Positions 8,811 to 17,669 of a stretch of DNA of 64,000 nt are shown piece after piece (position 1 is the stretch's first letter; every line of letters begins with the position of its first letter). The stretch is from Novosphingobium pentaromativorans US6-1 (lineage in GTDB: Bacteria; Pseudomonadota; Alphaproteobacteria; Sphingomonadales; Sphingomonadaceae). The stretch lies in the NCBI RefSeq assembly GCF_000767465.1, contig NZ_CP009291.1, forward strand, positions 1,753,501 through 1,817,500. Direction: 5' to 3'. Both the position numbers and the translations under genes were made by a program. The notes under the pieces were generated by a model. The model searched no databases and had not been told where the DNA came from. It saw only the letters and a program-made list of their open reading frames with translations.

Positions 8811-10349
8811 TCACTCTGCCGGCCAATAGCGCGCCTTCACCTCCTTCTTCATGAGCTTGCCTGTATCGGTGCGCGGCAGAGCGGGATCAAAGTCGATCGA
8901 TCGCGGGCATTTCACGTCGGCAAGCCGCTCCCGGCACCATTCGATCAGCTCGCTTGCCAATGCGTCGCCCGGCTGCGCAGAGGACTTGGCCTGCACGACG
9001 GCCTTCACTTCCTCGCCAAAATCGGGATTGGGCACGCCGATAACCGCCACATCCTCCACCGCGGGATGAGTGATGAGCAGATTCTCGACCTCCTGAGGGT
9101 AGATGTTGACGCCGCCCGATATGATCATGAAATCCTTCCGGTCGGAAAGATACAGGAAACCCTCATCGTCCAACCGCCCGACGTCGCCCATCGTCGACCA
9201 GTCCGGATTGAGCGGATTGCGCGAGGCGGCAGTCTTCTCCGGATCGTTATGGTACGAGAAGTTATAGGCACCGGAAAAATAGATCGTGCCGATCTCACCC
9301 ACCGGCAATTCATGTCCATCGTCATCGCAGATATGAATCGACCCCATCACAGGACGACCGACGGATCCGGGCTTGCGCAACCATTCCTCACTGGTGATAC
9401 GCACATGGCCGTTGCCTTCCGATCCCGCATAGAACTCCATGAGGATAGGACCCAGCCAGTCGATCATCGCCTGCTTGACCGGCACGGGACACGGCGCGGC
9501 CGCATGGATCACCGTTTTGAGTGACGACAGATCGTACCGTGTACGCACCTCCTCCGGTAGCGCCAGCAAGCGGATAAACATGGTCGGCACAACCTGCACA
9601 GCCGTGACATGGTGACGCTCGATGGCCGCAAGGAAGGCCTCGGGTTCGAATTTCGGCATCAGCACCACGCATCCGCCCAGCGCCTGCACCCCGGTTGTCG
9701 CTGCCAGCGGCGCAGAATGATAAAGCGGCGCGGGCGATAAATAGACGGTCTCCCGATTGAAACCATAGTAGCGCGAGAACATCTGCGCCGCCGGATTGGG
9801 AACGATCGGCGATCCACCCGGTGGCGGGAAGCGAATACCCTTGGGCCGACCGGTCGTGCCGGAAGAATAGGTCATGCGTCCGCCGGCCCCTTCGTCCGCA
9901 ATGCGCGTACCGGGCAAATGCGCGGCGATTTCGGCAAGATCGCGAAAGCCTTCGACGGGGCCAAGCGTCACCAAGGCCGCCAGGCCGGGCATCTGCGCCT
10001 CGATCGCCCGAAGCCCCCTGGCGGTCGCCGCAAGGGTGTCGCCAACCACCACCGTTTTCGCTGCGCTATCGTTGACGATGTAAGCGATCTCGTCCGGCTT
10101 GAGACGAGAGGACACAGGGACCAGGACGAGGCCCGCGCGCTGCGCCGCCCAATAGAGATCGAGATATTCAGGCCGATTGTCGCAGACAATGGCGATGGTA
10201 TCGCCGCTGGCCATTCCCAGCGAGCGCAAGCCATGAGCGAAGCGATTGGCTCGTCGTTCAAGTTCGGCATAGCTGATGGAATCGCCGGTCGCCGTGAATA
10301 CCAGGGCATTCTTGCCCGCGGCTTCCTCGGCATGAATCTGCGGATGCAT
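8811..10349 (-). CDS. AMP-dependent acyl-CoA synthetase (ANL family)
   Basis: A 512-residue ligase that activates a carboxylic acid with ATP to an acyl-adenylate and then to the CoA thioester. It has the P-loop-like YSSGTTGRPKG at 161-171, LYHSAPL, the YAGSEGNG block, GDVGRLDDEGFLYLSDR, the hinge and A8 region ISGGVNIYPQEVE, and the C-terminal PRTDTGKLMKKE with the adenylation lysine. The length is normal for acyl- or aryl-CoA ligases. The ATG at 10349 has AAGGAG upstream. It shares an operon with the E2-type acyltransferase and is divergent from the aldehyde dehydrogenase. Probably it is the entry step for the substrate acid or a side-chain product; the substrate cannot be read from the sequence. 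Confidence 0.9.
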   Translation of the reverse strand: MHPQIHAEEAAGKNALVFTATGDSISYAELERRANRFAHGLRSLGMASGDTIAIVCDNRPEYLDLYWAAQRAGLVLVPVSSRLKPDEIAYIVNDSAAKTVVVGDTLAATARGLRAIEAQMPGLAALVTLGPVEGFRDLAEIAAHLPGTRIADEGAGGRMTYSSGTTGRPKGIRFPPPGGSPIVPNPAAQMFSRYYGFNRETVYLSPAPLYHSAPLAATTGVQALGGCVVLMPKFEPEAFLAAIERHHVTAVQVVPTMFIRLLALPEEVRTRYDLSSLKTVIHAAAPCPVPVKQAMIDWLGPILMEFYAGSEGNGHVRITSEEWLRKPGSVGRPVMGSIHICDDDGHELPVGEIGTIYFSGAYNFSYHNDPEKTAASRNPLNPDWSTMGDVGRLDDEGFLYLSDRKDFMIISGGVNIYPQEVENLLITHPAVEDVAVIGVPNPDFGEEVKAVVQAKSSAQPGDALASELIEWCRERLADVKCPRSIDFDPALPRTDTGKLMKKEVKARYWPAE

Positions 10350-10483
10350 GCAAGCCTACTCCTTATCGTTTGGCGCCGACTTGAAAGAGACGCGAGCCGG
10401 TGTAAAGCGTGTTTCACTAAATACACAATTTTTCGGCACCTTCGAGCGCGTCCGCGCAATTCCACCATAACCGGGAGAACACC

Positions 10484-11965
10484 ATGGCCACAACCGCAAC
10501 CAGGAGTGCGCAGTTGCGCCATCCGGATGCATTCTTCATCGGCGGCGAATGGGTCGAACCTTCGACCGGATCGACCATAGACGTGATCGACAGCAGCACC
10601 GAAGAGGTCTTCCTGCGCGTTGCCGAGGCGCAGGAAGAAGACGTGAAACGCGCGATAAGCGCCGCAAGGCGGGCGTTTGACGAGGGCCCCTGGCCGCGCA
10701 TGAGCCCGCAGGAACGTGCGCCCTTCCTGGAAAAGATCGCCGCTGCCTGGAGCGAACGCGCCAACGCCCTCGCCGATAGCTGGACCGCTGAATCGGGTGT
10801 GCTTCGCGCCATATCGGCCTCAGCCGCGCCCGGACTGGCAAGTACATTTCGCTACTATGCCGAGCTTGGCCGCGACTTCGCATGGCAGGAAGAACACGTT
10901 TCACAAACCGGGCAGCCAGCGCTGCTGGTGCGCGAGCCAGTGGGCGTGGTGGCGGCCATCGTTCCGTGGAACGCGCCCCATCAGTTGATGACCGCCAAAG
11001 TGGCCCCTGCATTGATCGCAGGCTGCACAATGATCATAAAGGCGTCGCCAGAAGCGCCCAGCGCCCCCTACCACCTCGCCGAAATCTGCGAGGAAATCGG
11101 CTTGCCGCCCGGCGTGGTGAACGTGCTCACGGCCGACCGCGAAGTATCGGAACTGTTGGTGCGCGATCCGCGCGTGGACAAGGTCAGCTTCACTGGTTCA
11201 ACCGCCGCCGGGCGCAAGATCGCCTCGATCTGCGGGGAGAGGATTGCGCGCGTCACGCTGGAACTGGGAGGCAAGTCTCCAGCGGTGATCCTTGACGATT
11301 ACGACCTTGGCACGGCTGCCCGGTCGATCGCCCGCTATGCGCCGATCATGACCGGCCAGGTGTGCTCCTCGCTGACCCGGATCATCGTCAACAAGAAGCG
11401 TCACGACGATCTGGTGGCCGCGCTTGCCGATACCTTCGGCAAGATCCAGGTCGGCGACCCGTTCGAGGCGACCAGCCAGATGGGCCCGCTGGCGATGGCG
11501 CGGCAACGCGATCGCGTGGAGGAAATGATCGCCATCGGCAAGGCTGAAGGCGCGCGATTGGCAGTCGGCGGCGTTCGCCCTGCGCACCTGAACCGCGGTT
11601 ACTACATCGAACCCACCGTATTCGCGAATGTCGACAACGAGGCCACCATTGCGCGCGAGGAAATCTTCGGCCCGGTGCTCAGCGTCATTCCCGTGGCAAA
11701 CGAGGAAGAAGCGATCGCGGTTGCCAATGACACGATCTACGGCCTCAACAGCAGCGTCTTCACCAACGACCCGCAGCGCGCCTATGCGGTCGCTCGCCGG
11801 CTGCGGGCCGGCACGGTCGGCCACAATGGCTTCAAGACCGATTTCACCGTCGGCTTCGGCGGTTTCAAGCAATCCGGGATCGGGCGAGAAGGCGGCATTG
11901 GCGGGCTTCATCCCTATCTTGAAGCCAAGACGATGATTTTCGAGGACATGCCGACGGACCGCTGA
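10484..11965 (+). CDS. NAD(P)-dependent aldehyde dehydrogenase
   Basis: A 493-residue enzyme oxidising an aldehyde to its acid. The Rossmann region has the FTGSTAAGRKI motif. The general base is Glu260 in VTLELGGKSP and the nucleophile is Cys294 in GQVCSS. EEIFGPVLSVIPV and the GGFKQSGIGREGG motif are present. All catalytic elements are intact and the length is normal. The ATG at 10484 has a GGGAGA site. It is divergent from the acyl-CoA synthetase, so the aldehyde-to-acid-to-CoA steps probably belong to one pathway. The substrate is likely hydrophobic but unknown. Confidence 0.92.
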   Translation: MATTATRSAQLRHPDAFFIGGEWVEPSTGSTIDVIDSSTEEVFLRVAEAQEEDVKRAISAARRAFDEGPWPRMSPQERAPFLEKIAAAWSERANALADSWTAESGVLRAISASAAPGLASTFRYYAELGRDFAWQEEHVSQTGQPALLVREPVGVVAAIVPWNAPHQLMTAKVAPALIAGCTMIIKASPEAPSAPYHLAEICEEIGLPPGVVNVLTADREVSELLVRDPRVDKVSFTGSTAAGRKIASICGERIARVTLELGGKSPAVILDDYDLGTAARSIARYAPIMTGQVCSSLTRIIVNKKRHDDLVAALADTFGKIQVGDPFEATSQMGPLAMARQRDRVEEMIAIGKAEGARLAVGGVRPAHLNRGYYIEPTVFANVDNEATIAREEIFGPVLSVIPVANEEEAIAVANDTIYGLNSSVFTNDPQRAYAVARRLRAGTVGHNGFKTDFTVGFGGFKQSGIGREGGIGGLHPYLEAKTMIFEDMPTDR

Positions 11966-12002
11966 CTGTCACCATCCGCCGGCTTCGGCCTGCTCCTCCC
12001 AG

Positions 12003-12755
12003 TTATGGCAACGGGGGCAGGCTGGGGCTGCGCGGCTGGCCGGTGTAGGCAGTCATGCCTCCATCGGCGACGACGACCGAGCCGGTCATGAACGACGCAT
12101 CGTCCGACAACAGGAAGGCGATGACGCCGGCAATCTCGTCCGGCTGCGCGGAACGGCCCATCGGGATCGCGCCAGTCCATTGTTCGCGCTGGGGAATGCC
12201 GCTTGTCATCGCCGTGTCGACCAGCCCCGGACACACGGCGTTGACGCGAACCCCGTCCCGCGCGCAGTCCATCGCAACGCTGCGGGTATAGTTGATGACC
12301 GCCCCCTTGCTGGCGCAATAGGATCCCATGCCGTAATCGCCGCCCAGGCCGGAAATGGAGGCGAGATTGACGATTGCACCGCCGCCCGTTTTCCGCATGG
12401 CCCGGATCGCGGCGCGGCAACCGTACATCACTGCATGCATGTTGACCTGAAAGACCCGGAACCATTCCTGGTCCGACTGGACGGCTGCATCGCTCAGGCT
12501 GCCGGTCCCCGCGTTGTTGACGAGCATGTCGAAGCGACCGAAGCGTTCACATGCCAACTCTATCGCCGAGGGGATGGCTTCGGGATCAGTCACGTCTGCC
12601 TCGATCGTCACGATGCCGTCTGGCGCATCGCACCGCTTGCGATCGAGCGACAGCACATGCGCGCCCTCACGCGCCAGACGTGCCGCCGTGGCAGCTCCGA
12701 TGCCTCCCGATCCGCCGGTGACGATCGCAACCCTATCCTGAAATCGCTGTAACAA
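12003..12755 (-). CDS. SDR-family oxidoreductase
   Basis: A classical short-chain dehydrogenase of 250 residues. The NAD(P) motif VTGGSGGIGAATA begins near residue 12, followed by NNAG and the catalytic YCASKGAV (Tyr, Lys) with a preceding Ser in NLASISG. The Asp in LSLDRKR suggests NAD preference. I place the start at a TTG at 12755, because a GGGAGAGAAG ribosome site lies directly upstream and the longer open frame to 12932 has no homology to the family. It is convergent with the aldehyde dehydrogenase and divergent from the MFS/ABM gene. It probably oxidises a secondary alcohol in the pathway. Confidence 0.85.
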   Translation of the reverse strand: MLQRFQDRVAIVTGGSGGIGAATAARLAREGAHVLSLDRKRCDAPDGIVTIEADVTDPEAIPSAIELACERFGRFDMLVNNAGTGSLSDAAVQSDQEWFRVFQVNMHAVMYGCRAAIRAMRKTGGGAIVNLASISGLGGDYGMGSYCASKGAVINYTRSVAMDCARDGVRVNAVCPGLVDTAMTSGIPQREQWTGAIPMGRSAQPDEIAGVIAFLLSDDASFMTGSVVVADGGMTAYTGQPRSPSLPPLP

Positions 12756-13101
12756 CTGCTTCTCTCCCTGAGCTATGCGTTCACTGTGCAGCGATGCCCG
12801 CGCCAGGCCCGGGCAAAAAAACAACAGCCAAGCAGCGTCGCCGCATTGTCGAACGGGAACATCCCCTTGCATGGTTTGCGACCGTGGACACAAGCCCGCT
12901 TCACTGTAATTGATGCACAATACTTGACGCACCGGTCGTTGTAGTGCTCAAACGAATACTCGCTGCTGTCCCGTGATGGTGTCGACAGCCGCAGAATAAT
13001 CGAGCCATGCCGAACGATGATCCCCGATCCCAACCCGTGCTGAGACGCCGCTGCGAACCGGCGCGGTATGGCCCCGGCCAGCAATCCTCCGCAACCCACG
13101 G
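12756..13101. other. Divergent control region
   Basis: 346 bases separate the divergent SDR and MFS genes. No reading frame here has family features. It should hold both promoters; a TTGACG near 12924 is a possible -35 box for the plus strand. I see no clear palindromic operator. Confidence 0.4.
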
Positions 13102-14745
13102 ATGAAGATTTCGTCCCGCGCCCTTGCGCCATTATCCGACACGGTATTCCGCCGGATATGGAGCGCCAGCCTGCTCTCGAACCTCGGCCAGTTGACGCTT
13201 GGCGTCGCTGCCGCCTGGGAGATGACACGGCTCACCCCTTCTCCGGAAATGGTGGCATTGGTGCAGACATCGCTGATGCTGCCGATCATGCTCGTTTCGG
13301 TTCCCTCCGGTGCCATCGCCGACATGTTCGATCGGCGCAAGATCGCGCTTGCCGGACTCGGTTTTTCCGCCGTCTCCGCAGCCCTGCTTGCGGCCTGCTT
13401 TGCAGGTGGCCTGGCCAGCCCCGTCGTACTCCTCGCCTTCTGTTTCTGCGCCGGCGCAGGCATGGCGCTCTACTCACCGTCCTGGCAGGCATCGATTCCT
13501 GAACAAGTACCTCCCGAGCACCTACCGGCCGCAATTGCACTGGGATCGGTCAGCTACAACATCGCCCGCAGCTTCGGACCTGCCCTGGGGGGTGTGGCCG
13601 TACTGGCACTGGGCGCAACGGCGGTATTCGGCGCGACCGCCCTGCTCTATCTGCCCCTGTTCGCCGCATTCCTGTTCTGGCGGCGGGAGACGATACCGCC
13701 GCGCCTGCCGCCCGAACGGCTTGACCGGGCGATCGTCTCCGGGATCCGGTACGTCTTCTATGCGGGCACCGTTCGGACCGCGATGCTGCGGGTGCTGCTG
13801 TTCGGCCTGACCAGTGCGTCCTTGATGGCCCTCACGCCGCTGGTCGCGCGCAACTCGCTTGGCGGGGACGCGGGCACTTATGGCCTGCTGCTCGGCGCCA
13901 GCGGCGTAGGTGCCGTGATCGGGGCTTTCGTGCTGAGCTGGGTGCGGGAAAACATACCGACCGATCCTGCGCTGGCAGTCGCGACGCTCGTCCTTTCAGC
14001 GATGCTCCTTGTCGTCGCCTGGGCCGGCAGCATCTGGCTTGTCGCTATCGCCATGGCCGTTTCCGGCGCGGCAACCATGCTTTCGGTCGCGACTCTCAAT
14101 GTCGTGGTCCAAACCTCCGTTCCGCGCTGGGTTACAGCCCGGGCCTTGTCCTGGTTCTCCTCGTTCCTCACTGGCGGCATCGCATTCGGCTCGTGGTTCT
14201 GGGGGGAGATCGCGGCAATCTCCGGACTGTCGAATGCCCTGTCGATCTCTGCCGGAGCGCTTGCCGCTACTCCGCTGCTGGCCCTGATCTCACCGCTGCG
14301 CGATTCGGACAGTCCGGATCTTTCGCCAATGGAGCCGAGACCCGACCCCAACGTGGACCTCGCGGTCACCAGCCGGAGCGGACCGATCGTTATCGAGGTG
14401 GAGTACCGCGTGGAGCGGGATCTGGCGCGAGCGTTCTACGATGTGATGCTCAAGGTGCAGCGACTGCGCCTGCGCAACGGCGCCTTCGCCTGGTCGATAG
14501 CGCGCGATATCGGCGATGCCGAATTGTGGACCGAACGCTTCGAATTTCCGACATGGCAGCAATACTTGCGCCATCGGGAGAGATTCACAACGGCCGACTG
14601 GGATTTGCAACTGGCCGCAAACGGCTTTCACAAGGGACCGCCAAGCAACGTCCGGCGACGACTGGTCAGGCCGTTTGGCTCGGTCCGCTGGCGCGCGGAA
14701 ACGCCGGTGCCGGCAACCGACGAGGTCGGCATCTACAATCCTTGA
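13102..14745 (+). CDS. MFS transporter with C-terminal ABM-like domain
   Basis: A 547-residue membrane protein. Residues 1-405 form an EntS-type major facilitator with about 12 hydrophobic segments, a loop-2 motif PSGAIADMFDRRKIAL, and the mid-loop RRETIPPRLPPERL. After about residue 415 comes a soluble domain beginning VDLAVTSRSGPIVIEVEYRV, with RAFYDVMLKVQRLRLRNGAF and WQQYLRHRERFT, which resembles a dimeric alpha/beta-barrel (antibiotic-biosynthesis-monooxygenase-like) fold. This fusion is a known MFS subtype, but the job of the tail is unclear. Drug or metabolite export is likely. It is transcribed alone, divergent from the SDR. Confidence 0.85.
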   Translation: MKISSRALAPLSDTVFRRIWSASLLSNLGQLTLGVAAAWEMTRLTPSPEMVALVQTSLMLPIMLVSVPSGAIADMFDRRKIALAGLGFSAVSAALLAACFAGGLASPVVLLAFCFCAGAGMALYSPSWQASIPEQVPPEHLPAAIALGSVSYNIARSFGPALGGVAVLALGATAVFGATALLYLPLFAAFLFWRRETIPPRLPPERLDRAIVSGIRYVFYAGTVRTAMLRVLLFGLTSASLMALTPLVARNSLGGDAGTYGLLLGASGVGAVIGAFVLSWVRENIPTDPALAVATLVLSAMLLVVAWAGSIWLVAIAMAVSGAATMLSVATLNVVVQTSVPRWVTARALSWFSSFLTGGIAFGSWFWGEIAAISGLSNALSISAGALAATPLLALISPLRDSDSPDLSPMEPRPDPNVDLAVTSRSGPIVIEVEYRVERDLARAFYDVMLKVQRLRLRNGAFAWSIARDIGDAELWTERFEFPTWQQYLRHRERFTTADWDLQLAANGFHKGPPSNVRRRLVRPFGSVRWRAETPVPATDEVGIYNP

Positions 14746-14811
14746 GAACTTGGCGATGCGGTGCGCTCCTGCCGGAAGAATGGCGAATGCCGAACCCCGA
14801 CAGGGAGACCG

Positions 14812-16092
14812 TCATTCCAACAGCGCCTGCTCGTTGAACCAGCTGCCGGCCAGCGCAAGGAGGCCTGCCCCCAGCAAATGAATCGCGGGGACCAGCAGCA
14901 GTGCGAGGCCGAGAGCGGAAGGGCCGAGCGATGGGGTCAGGGCGTCGCTGATCATGCCCACCGCCAATGGTCCGAGGCCCCCGGCGATGGCATTGCAGAA
15001 CAGCATCAGCGCCGAGGCCGTCGCGCGCGCATGCGATGGGACCAGGCGGTGCAAAGCCGATATCACGGGCGGTGCATAAGCAATGACGGTGATGTTGGCG
15101 ACCGCGAGGCCAATCATGGCGAATGTCGCGTCGGACGTCACGAAGGCCCCTGCGGAAGCCAATGCGACCACTGCCATCAGTATCGCGGTCGACCATAGCA
15201 GCCACCGCCCGTCGCGGGCGGCCAAACGGTCGGCAACAAAGCCCAGGCCCAGCAGCCCGACCGTCCCCAGAAGACCGGTCAACAGACCGAACTCCACTCC
15301 GATTTCACCAAGCGTGAAACCATGCGCGCGGATCAGGTAGGCAACGCCGAAGGATGTCAGCCCATAGGCCCCGATACCGATACAGGCCGAACCGGCGAGG
15401 ACGAGGAGAAAACTGCTCCCCCGGAAGTGGACAAGCGTATCGACCAGCGAGGGGTGCTTTGCCCCTTCCACCGAGAAACCGGCCGGTTTCCGCCACCCAA
15501 GAACCAACAGGACCACCGGGGAAAGCAACAGCCCGCAAAGGCCAACCAGCATGAAAGTCTGGCGCCAGCCAAGCCATTCTCCGATCAGACCGCCGGCGAG
15601 AAAGGCGATACTCGTCGCGAAGGGAACCGCAAGAGTCAGGACAGCCAGAGGCGCGCTTCGCTTGTCTGGCGTGAAATTGCGCGAGATGAAGGCGTGCGCT
15701 GCCGGTGAACTGCCGGCTTCGCCCAGGGCCACGCCCATCCGGGCGACAGCGAATTGCATCGCATTCTGCGCCAGCCCACCCAGCGCAGTCATGATGCTCC
15801 ATAAGGTCAGGCAGACGGCGATGACGACGCCGTAACGCCCGCGGTCGGATATCCGCGCGATCGGAATGCCGACGACGGCATAGATGACGAGAAAACCGAA
15901 TCCGGTAATCAGGCCGATCACCGTGTCGGACAGTTGCAGGTCATGCTTGATCGGTTCGATCAGCACGGCCGGCAAGATCCGGTCAACGACATTGAATACG
16001 GCAACGAACGTCAACAGCACGACGGCCGACCATCGCCGTGCGGGGGTCAACGTGGGAGCGACGCCTGCCCCAGCGGACGATGCAACGGTCAT
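14812..16092 (-). CDS. MFS transporter (sphingolipid/spinster-like subgroup)
   Basis: A 426-residue transporter with 12 expected membrane segments. It has the FNVVDRILPAVLIEPIKHDL start common in sphingomonad ACS/spinster-like MFS, then GIPIARISDRGRYGVVI (loop 2), RMGVALGEAGSSPAAHAFIS and NFTPDKRSAPLAV. The start is the ATG at 16092, ten bases after the dehydrogenase stop; the longer frame to 16326 overlaps that gene and lacks a site. It forms an operon with the upstream MDR-family reductase and likely imports an organic acid or a pathway substrate. Confidence 0.85.
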   Translation of the reverse strand: MTVASSAGAGVAPTLTPARRWSAVVLLTFVAVFNVVDRILPAVLIEPIKHDLQLSDTVIGLITGFGFLVIYAVVGIPIARISDRGRYGVVIAVCLTLWSIMTALGGLAQNAMQFAVARMGVALGEAGSSPAAHAFISRNFTPDKRSAPLAVLTLAVPFATSIAFLAGGLIGEWLGWRQTFMLVGLCGLLLSPVVLLVLGWRKPAGFSVEGAKHPSLVDTLVHFRGSSFLLVLAGSACIGIGAYGLTSFGVAYLIRAHGFTLGEIGVEFGLLTGLLGTVGLLGLGFVADRLAARDGRWLLWSTAILMAVVALASAGAFVTSDATFAMIGLAVANITVIAYAPPVISALHRLVPSHARATASALMLFCNAIAGGLGPLAVGMISDALTPSLGPSALGLALLLVPAIHLLGAGLLALAGSWFNEQALLE

Positions 16093-16102
16093 TCTCTCAA
16101 CC

Positions 16103-17140
16103 TCAGCCGTTGGGTTGCAGCACCATGCGCCGCTCACTGTCGCCACTGGCGATGCGGCGATGCGCCTCGGCGGCGGCCGAAAGCGGCAGCGTCTCGGCAG
16201 GTGGCGGCACGACTTTACCGCTGGCGATGAGGCCCAGCAGATGCTTCGCATCCTCCATGTAATCCTCAGGATGTGATTCGCGGCGCTCCTGAATGTTGTA
16301 GAAGACAGTGTCGCGTCCGGTGCCATCCCGCTGCCCTTGCGCAGGCCACTCGACCGTCAGGAGCTTCTGCGATTTCATCGCTTCTTCAGCCGGCTTTTCA
16401 CCATCGATGAATTCCTGGAAGCCATAGGCGACCAGACGACCACCCTTGGCAAGGGAATCCCAGCTCGTCTGCCAGCTCTCAGCACTGATCGCATCGAAAG
16501 CGGCGGCAACGCCCCCGCCGCTTGCCTGGCGAATCGCATTGGCAAGATCGTCGCTGCGGTAATCGATCGGATCCGCGCCGAGCGACTTCACCAGATCGAG
16601 CTTGCCTGCCGAGGCGGTTCCCACCACCCGCAGGCCCAGGTGGCGCGAAAGCTGCACAAGCGCGCGCCCGGTCGAGCCGCTGGCACCCACTACCAGAACC
16701 GCATCGCCCGCCGACAGGTCGACGCAGCGCGTCAACATCTGCCATGCCGTCACCCACATCAGGGGAACTTCGACTGCCGCTTCGGGAGCAACGCCCCCAG
16801 GCACCGGAACCAGCGTTTCCGCTGGGCGGATCAGGACCTGCGAGTAACTGCCGGACACCGGCATGTCCGCTACCCGCTTGCCCATCCAGCTTTCGGATAC
16901 TCCGGCGCCGACCGCCTCGACGATGCCTACTGAATCATAACCTGGTATAAGCGGGAGGCCGCCCTTGTAGGCGACATAACGGCCGCGCCGCAGGATCGTA
17001 TCGGTAAAACCGACGCCAGCCGCTTCGACGCGCAGCCGCACCTCTCCCTCGCCCGGCTCAGGAAGCGCGGCCATGTCCTCGATTTCCAGCACTTCGGGTC
17101 CGCCGAAACTACGTGCAATGATCCGCTGGTATCCTGACAC
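16103..17140 (-). CDS. Zinc-independent MDR oxidoreductase (quinone-reductase-like)
   Basis: A 345-residue medium-chain reductase: the GroES-like fold with EVRLRVEAAGVGFTDTILRR, then the NADPH site VLVVGASGSTGRALVQLSRH near residue 150. The Cys and His ligands of zinc alcohol dehydrogenases are absent, so it is expected to reduce quinones, enones or enoyl compounds. The start is taken as the GTG at 17140 because GGGAGAAG lies seven bases upstream; a TTG at 17194 is less likely. It shares an operon with the MFS gene 10 bases downstream and is divergent from the DUF35/thiolase operon. Confidence 0.85.
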   Translation of the reverse strand: MSGYQRIIARSFGGPEVLEIEDMAALPEPGEGEVRLRVEAAGVGFTDTILRRGRYVAYKGGLPLIPGYDSVGIVEAVGAGVSESWMGKRVADMPVSGSYSQVLIRPAETLVPVPGGVAPEAAVEVPLMWVTAWQMLTRCVDLSAGDAVLVVGASGSTGRALVQLSRHLGLRVVGTASAGKLDLVKSLGADPIDYRSDDLANAIRQASGGGVAAAFDAISAESWQTSWDSLAKGGRLVAYGFQEFIDGEKPAEEAMKSQKLLTVEWPAQGQRDGTGRDTVFYNIQERRESHPEDYMEDAKHLLGLIASGKVVPPPAETLPLSAAAEAHRRIASGDSERRMVLQPNG

Positions 17141-17243
17141 TTTCGTCTTCTCCCAATTCTCAAACGTCTTGATTCTGACCTCATGCACGTTCAAGCGATT
17201 TCACGCAAACCATGTATTCGGGAAACGAGGGAGATCGAACGCC

Positions 17244-17669
17244 ATGAAGGAATTCAAGCGGGCCTTGCCTGAACCGACGCCAGAAACCGAGCATTTCTGG
17301 GACGGTTGCCGTCAGGGCGAACTGCGTATTCAGCGCTGCATGTCCTGCAATCATTCCTATTTCCCGCCGCGCCCCGTTTGTCCTGAATGCTGGAGCCGCG
17401 ATATCGAGATCTATGTCGCATCGGGCAAGGCAACGCTGCATTCCTATATAATCAACCACCGCCCTCGCCCCGACATGGGAACCGAACCGCACTCCATCGC
17501 CATGGTAAGACTGGCCGAAGGCCCCCAGATGATGAGCAATATCGTCGACTGCCCGCAAACGCCCGAAGCGCTTATCCTCGACATGCCCCTCGAAGTCACC
17601 TTCCTGAAGCAGAGCGATACGATCAGCCTTCCCCAGTTCAAGCCGGCAAAGGACCAAGCCGATGGTTAA
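17244..17669 (+). CDS. DUF35 OB-fold protein with zinc ribbon
   Basis: A 141-residue protein: the N-terminal rubredoxin-like zinc ribbon CMSCNHSYFPPRPVCPEC (around 33-50), followed by a short OB fold (ATLHSYIINHRP... to FLKQSD). Such DUF35 proteins are partners of thiolase-like proteins. In actinobacterial steroid side-chain degradation the DUF35 domain of ChsH2 binds and activates the Ltp2 retro-aldolase. The start is the ATG at 17244 after GAGGGAG; the frame is open much further upstream but without homology. It overlaps the thiolase-like gene by eight bases, strongly implying a complex. Confidence 0.88.
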   Translation: MKEFKRALPEPTPETEHFWDGCRQGELRIQRCMSCNHSYFPPRPVCPECWSRDIEIYVASGKATLHSYIINHRPRPDMGTEPHSIAMVRLAEGPQMMSNIVDCPQTPEALILDMPLEVTFLKQSDTISLPQFKPAKDQADG

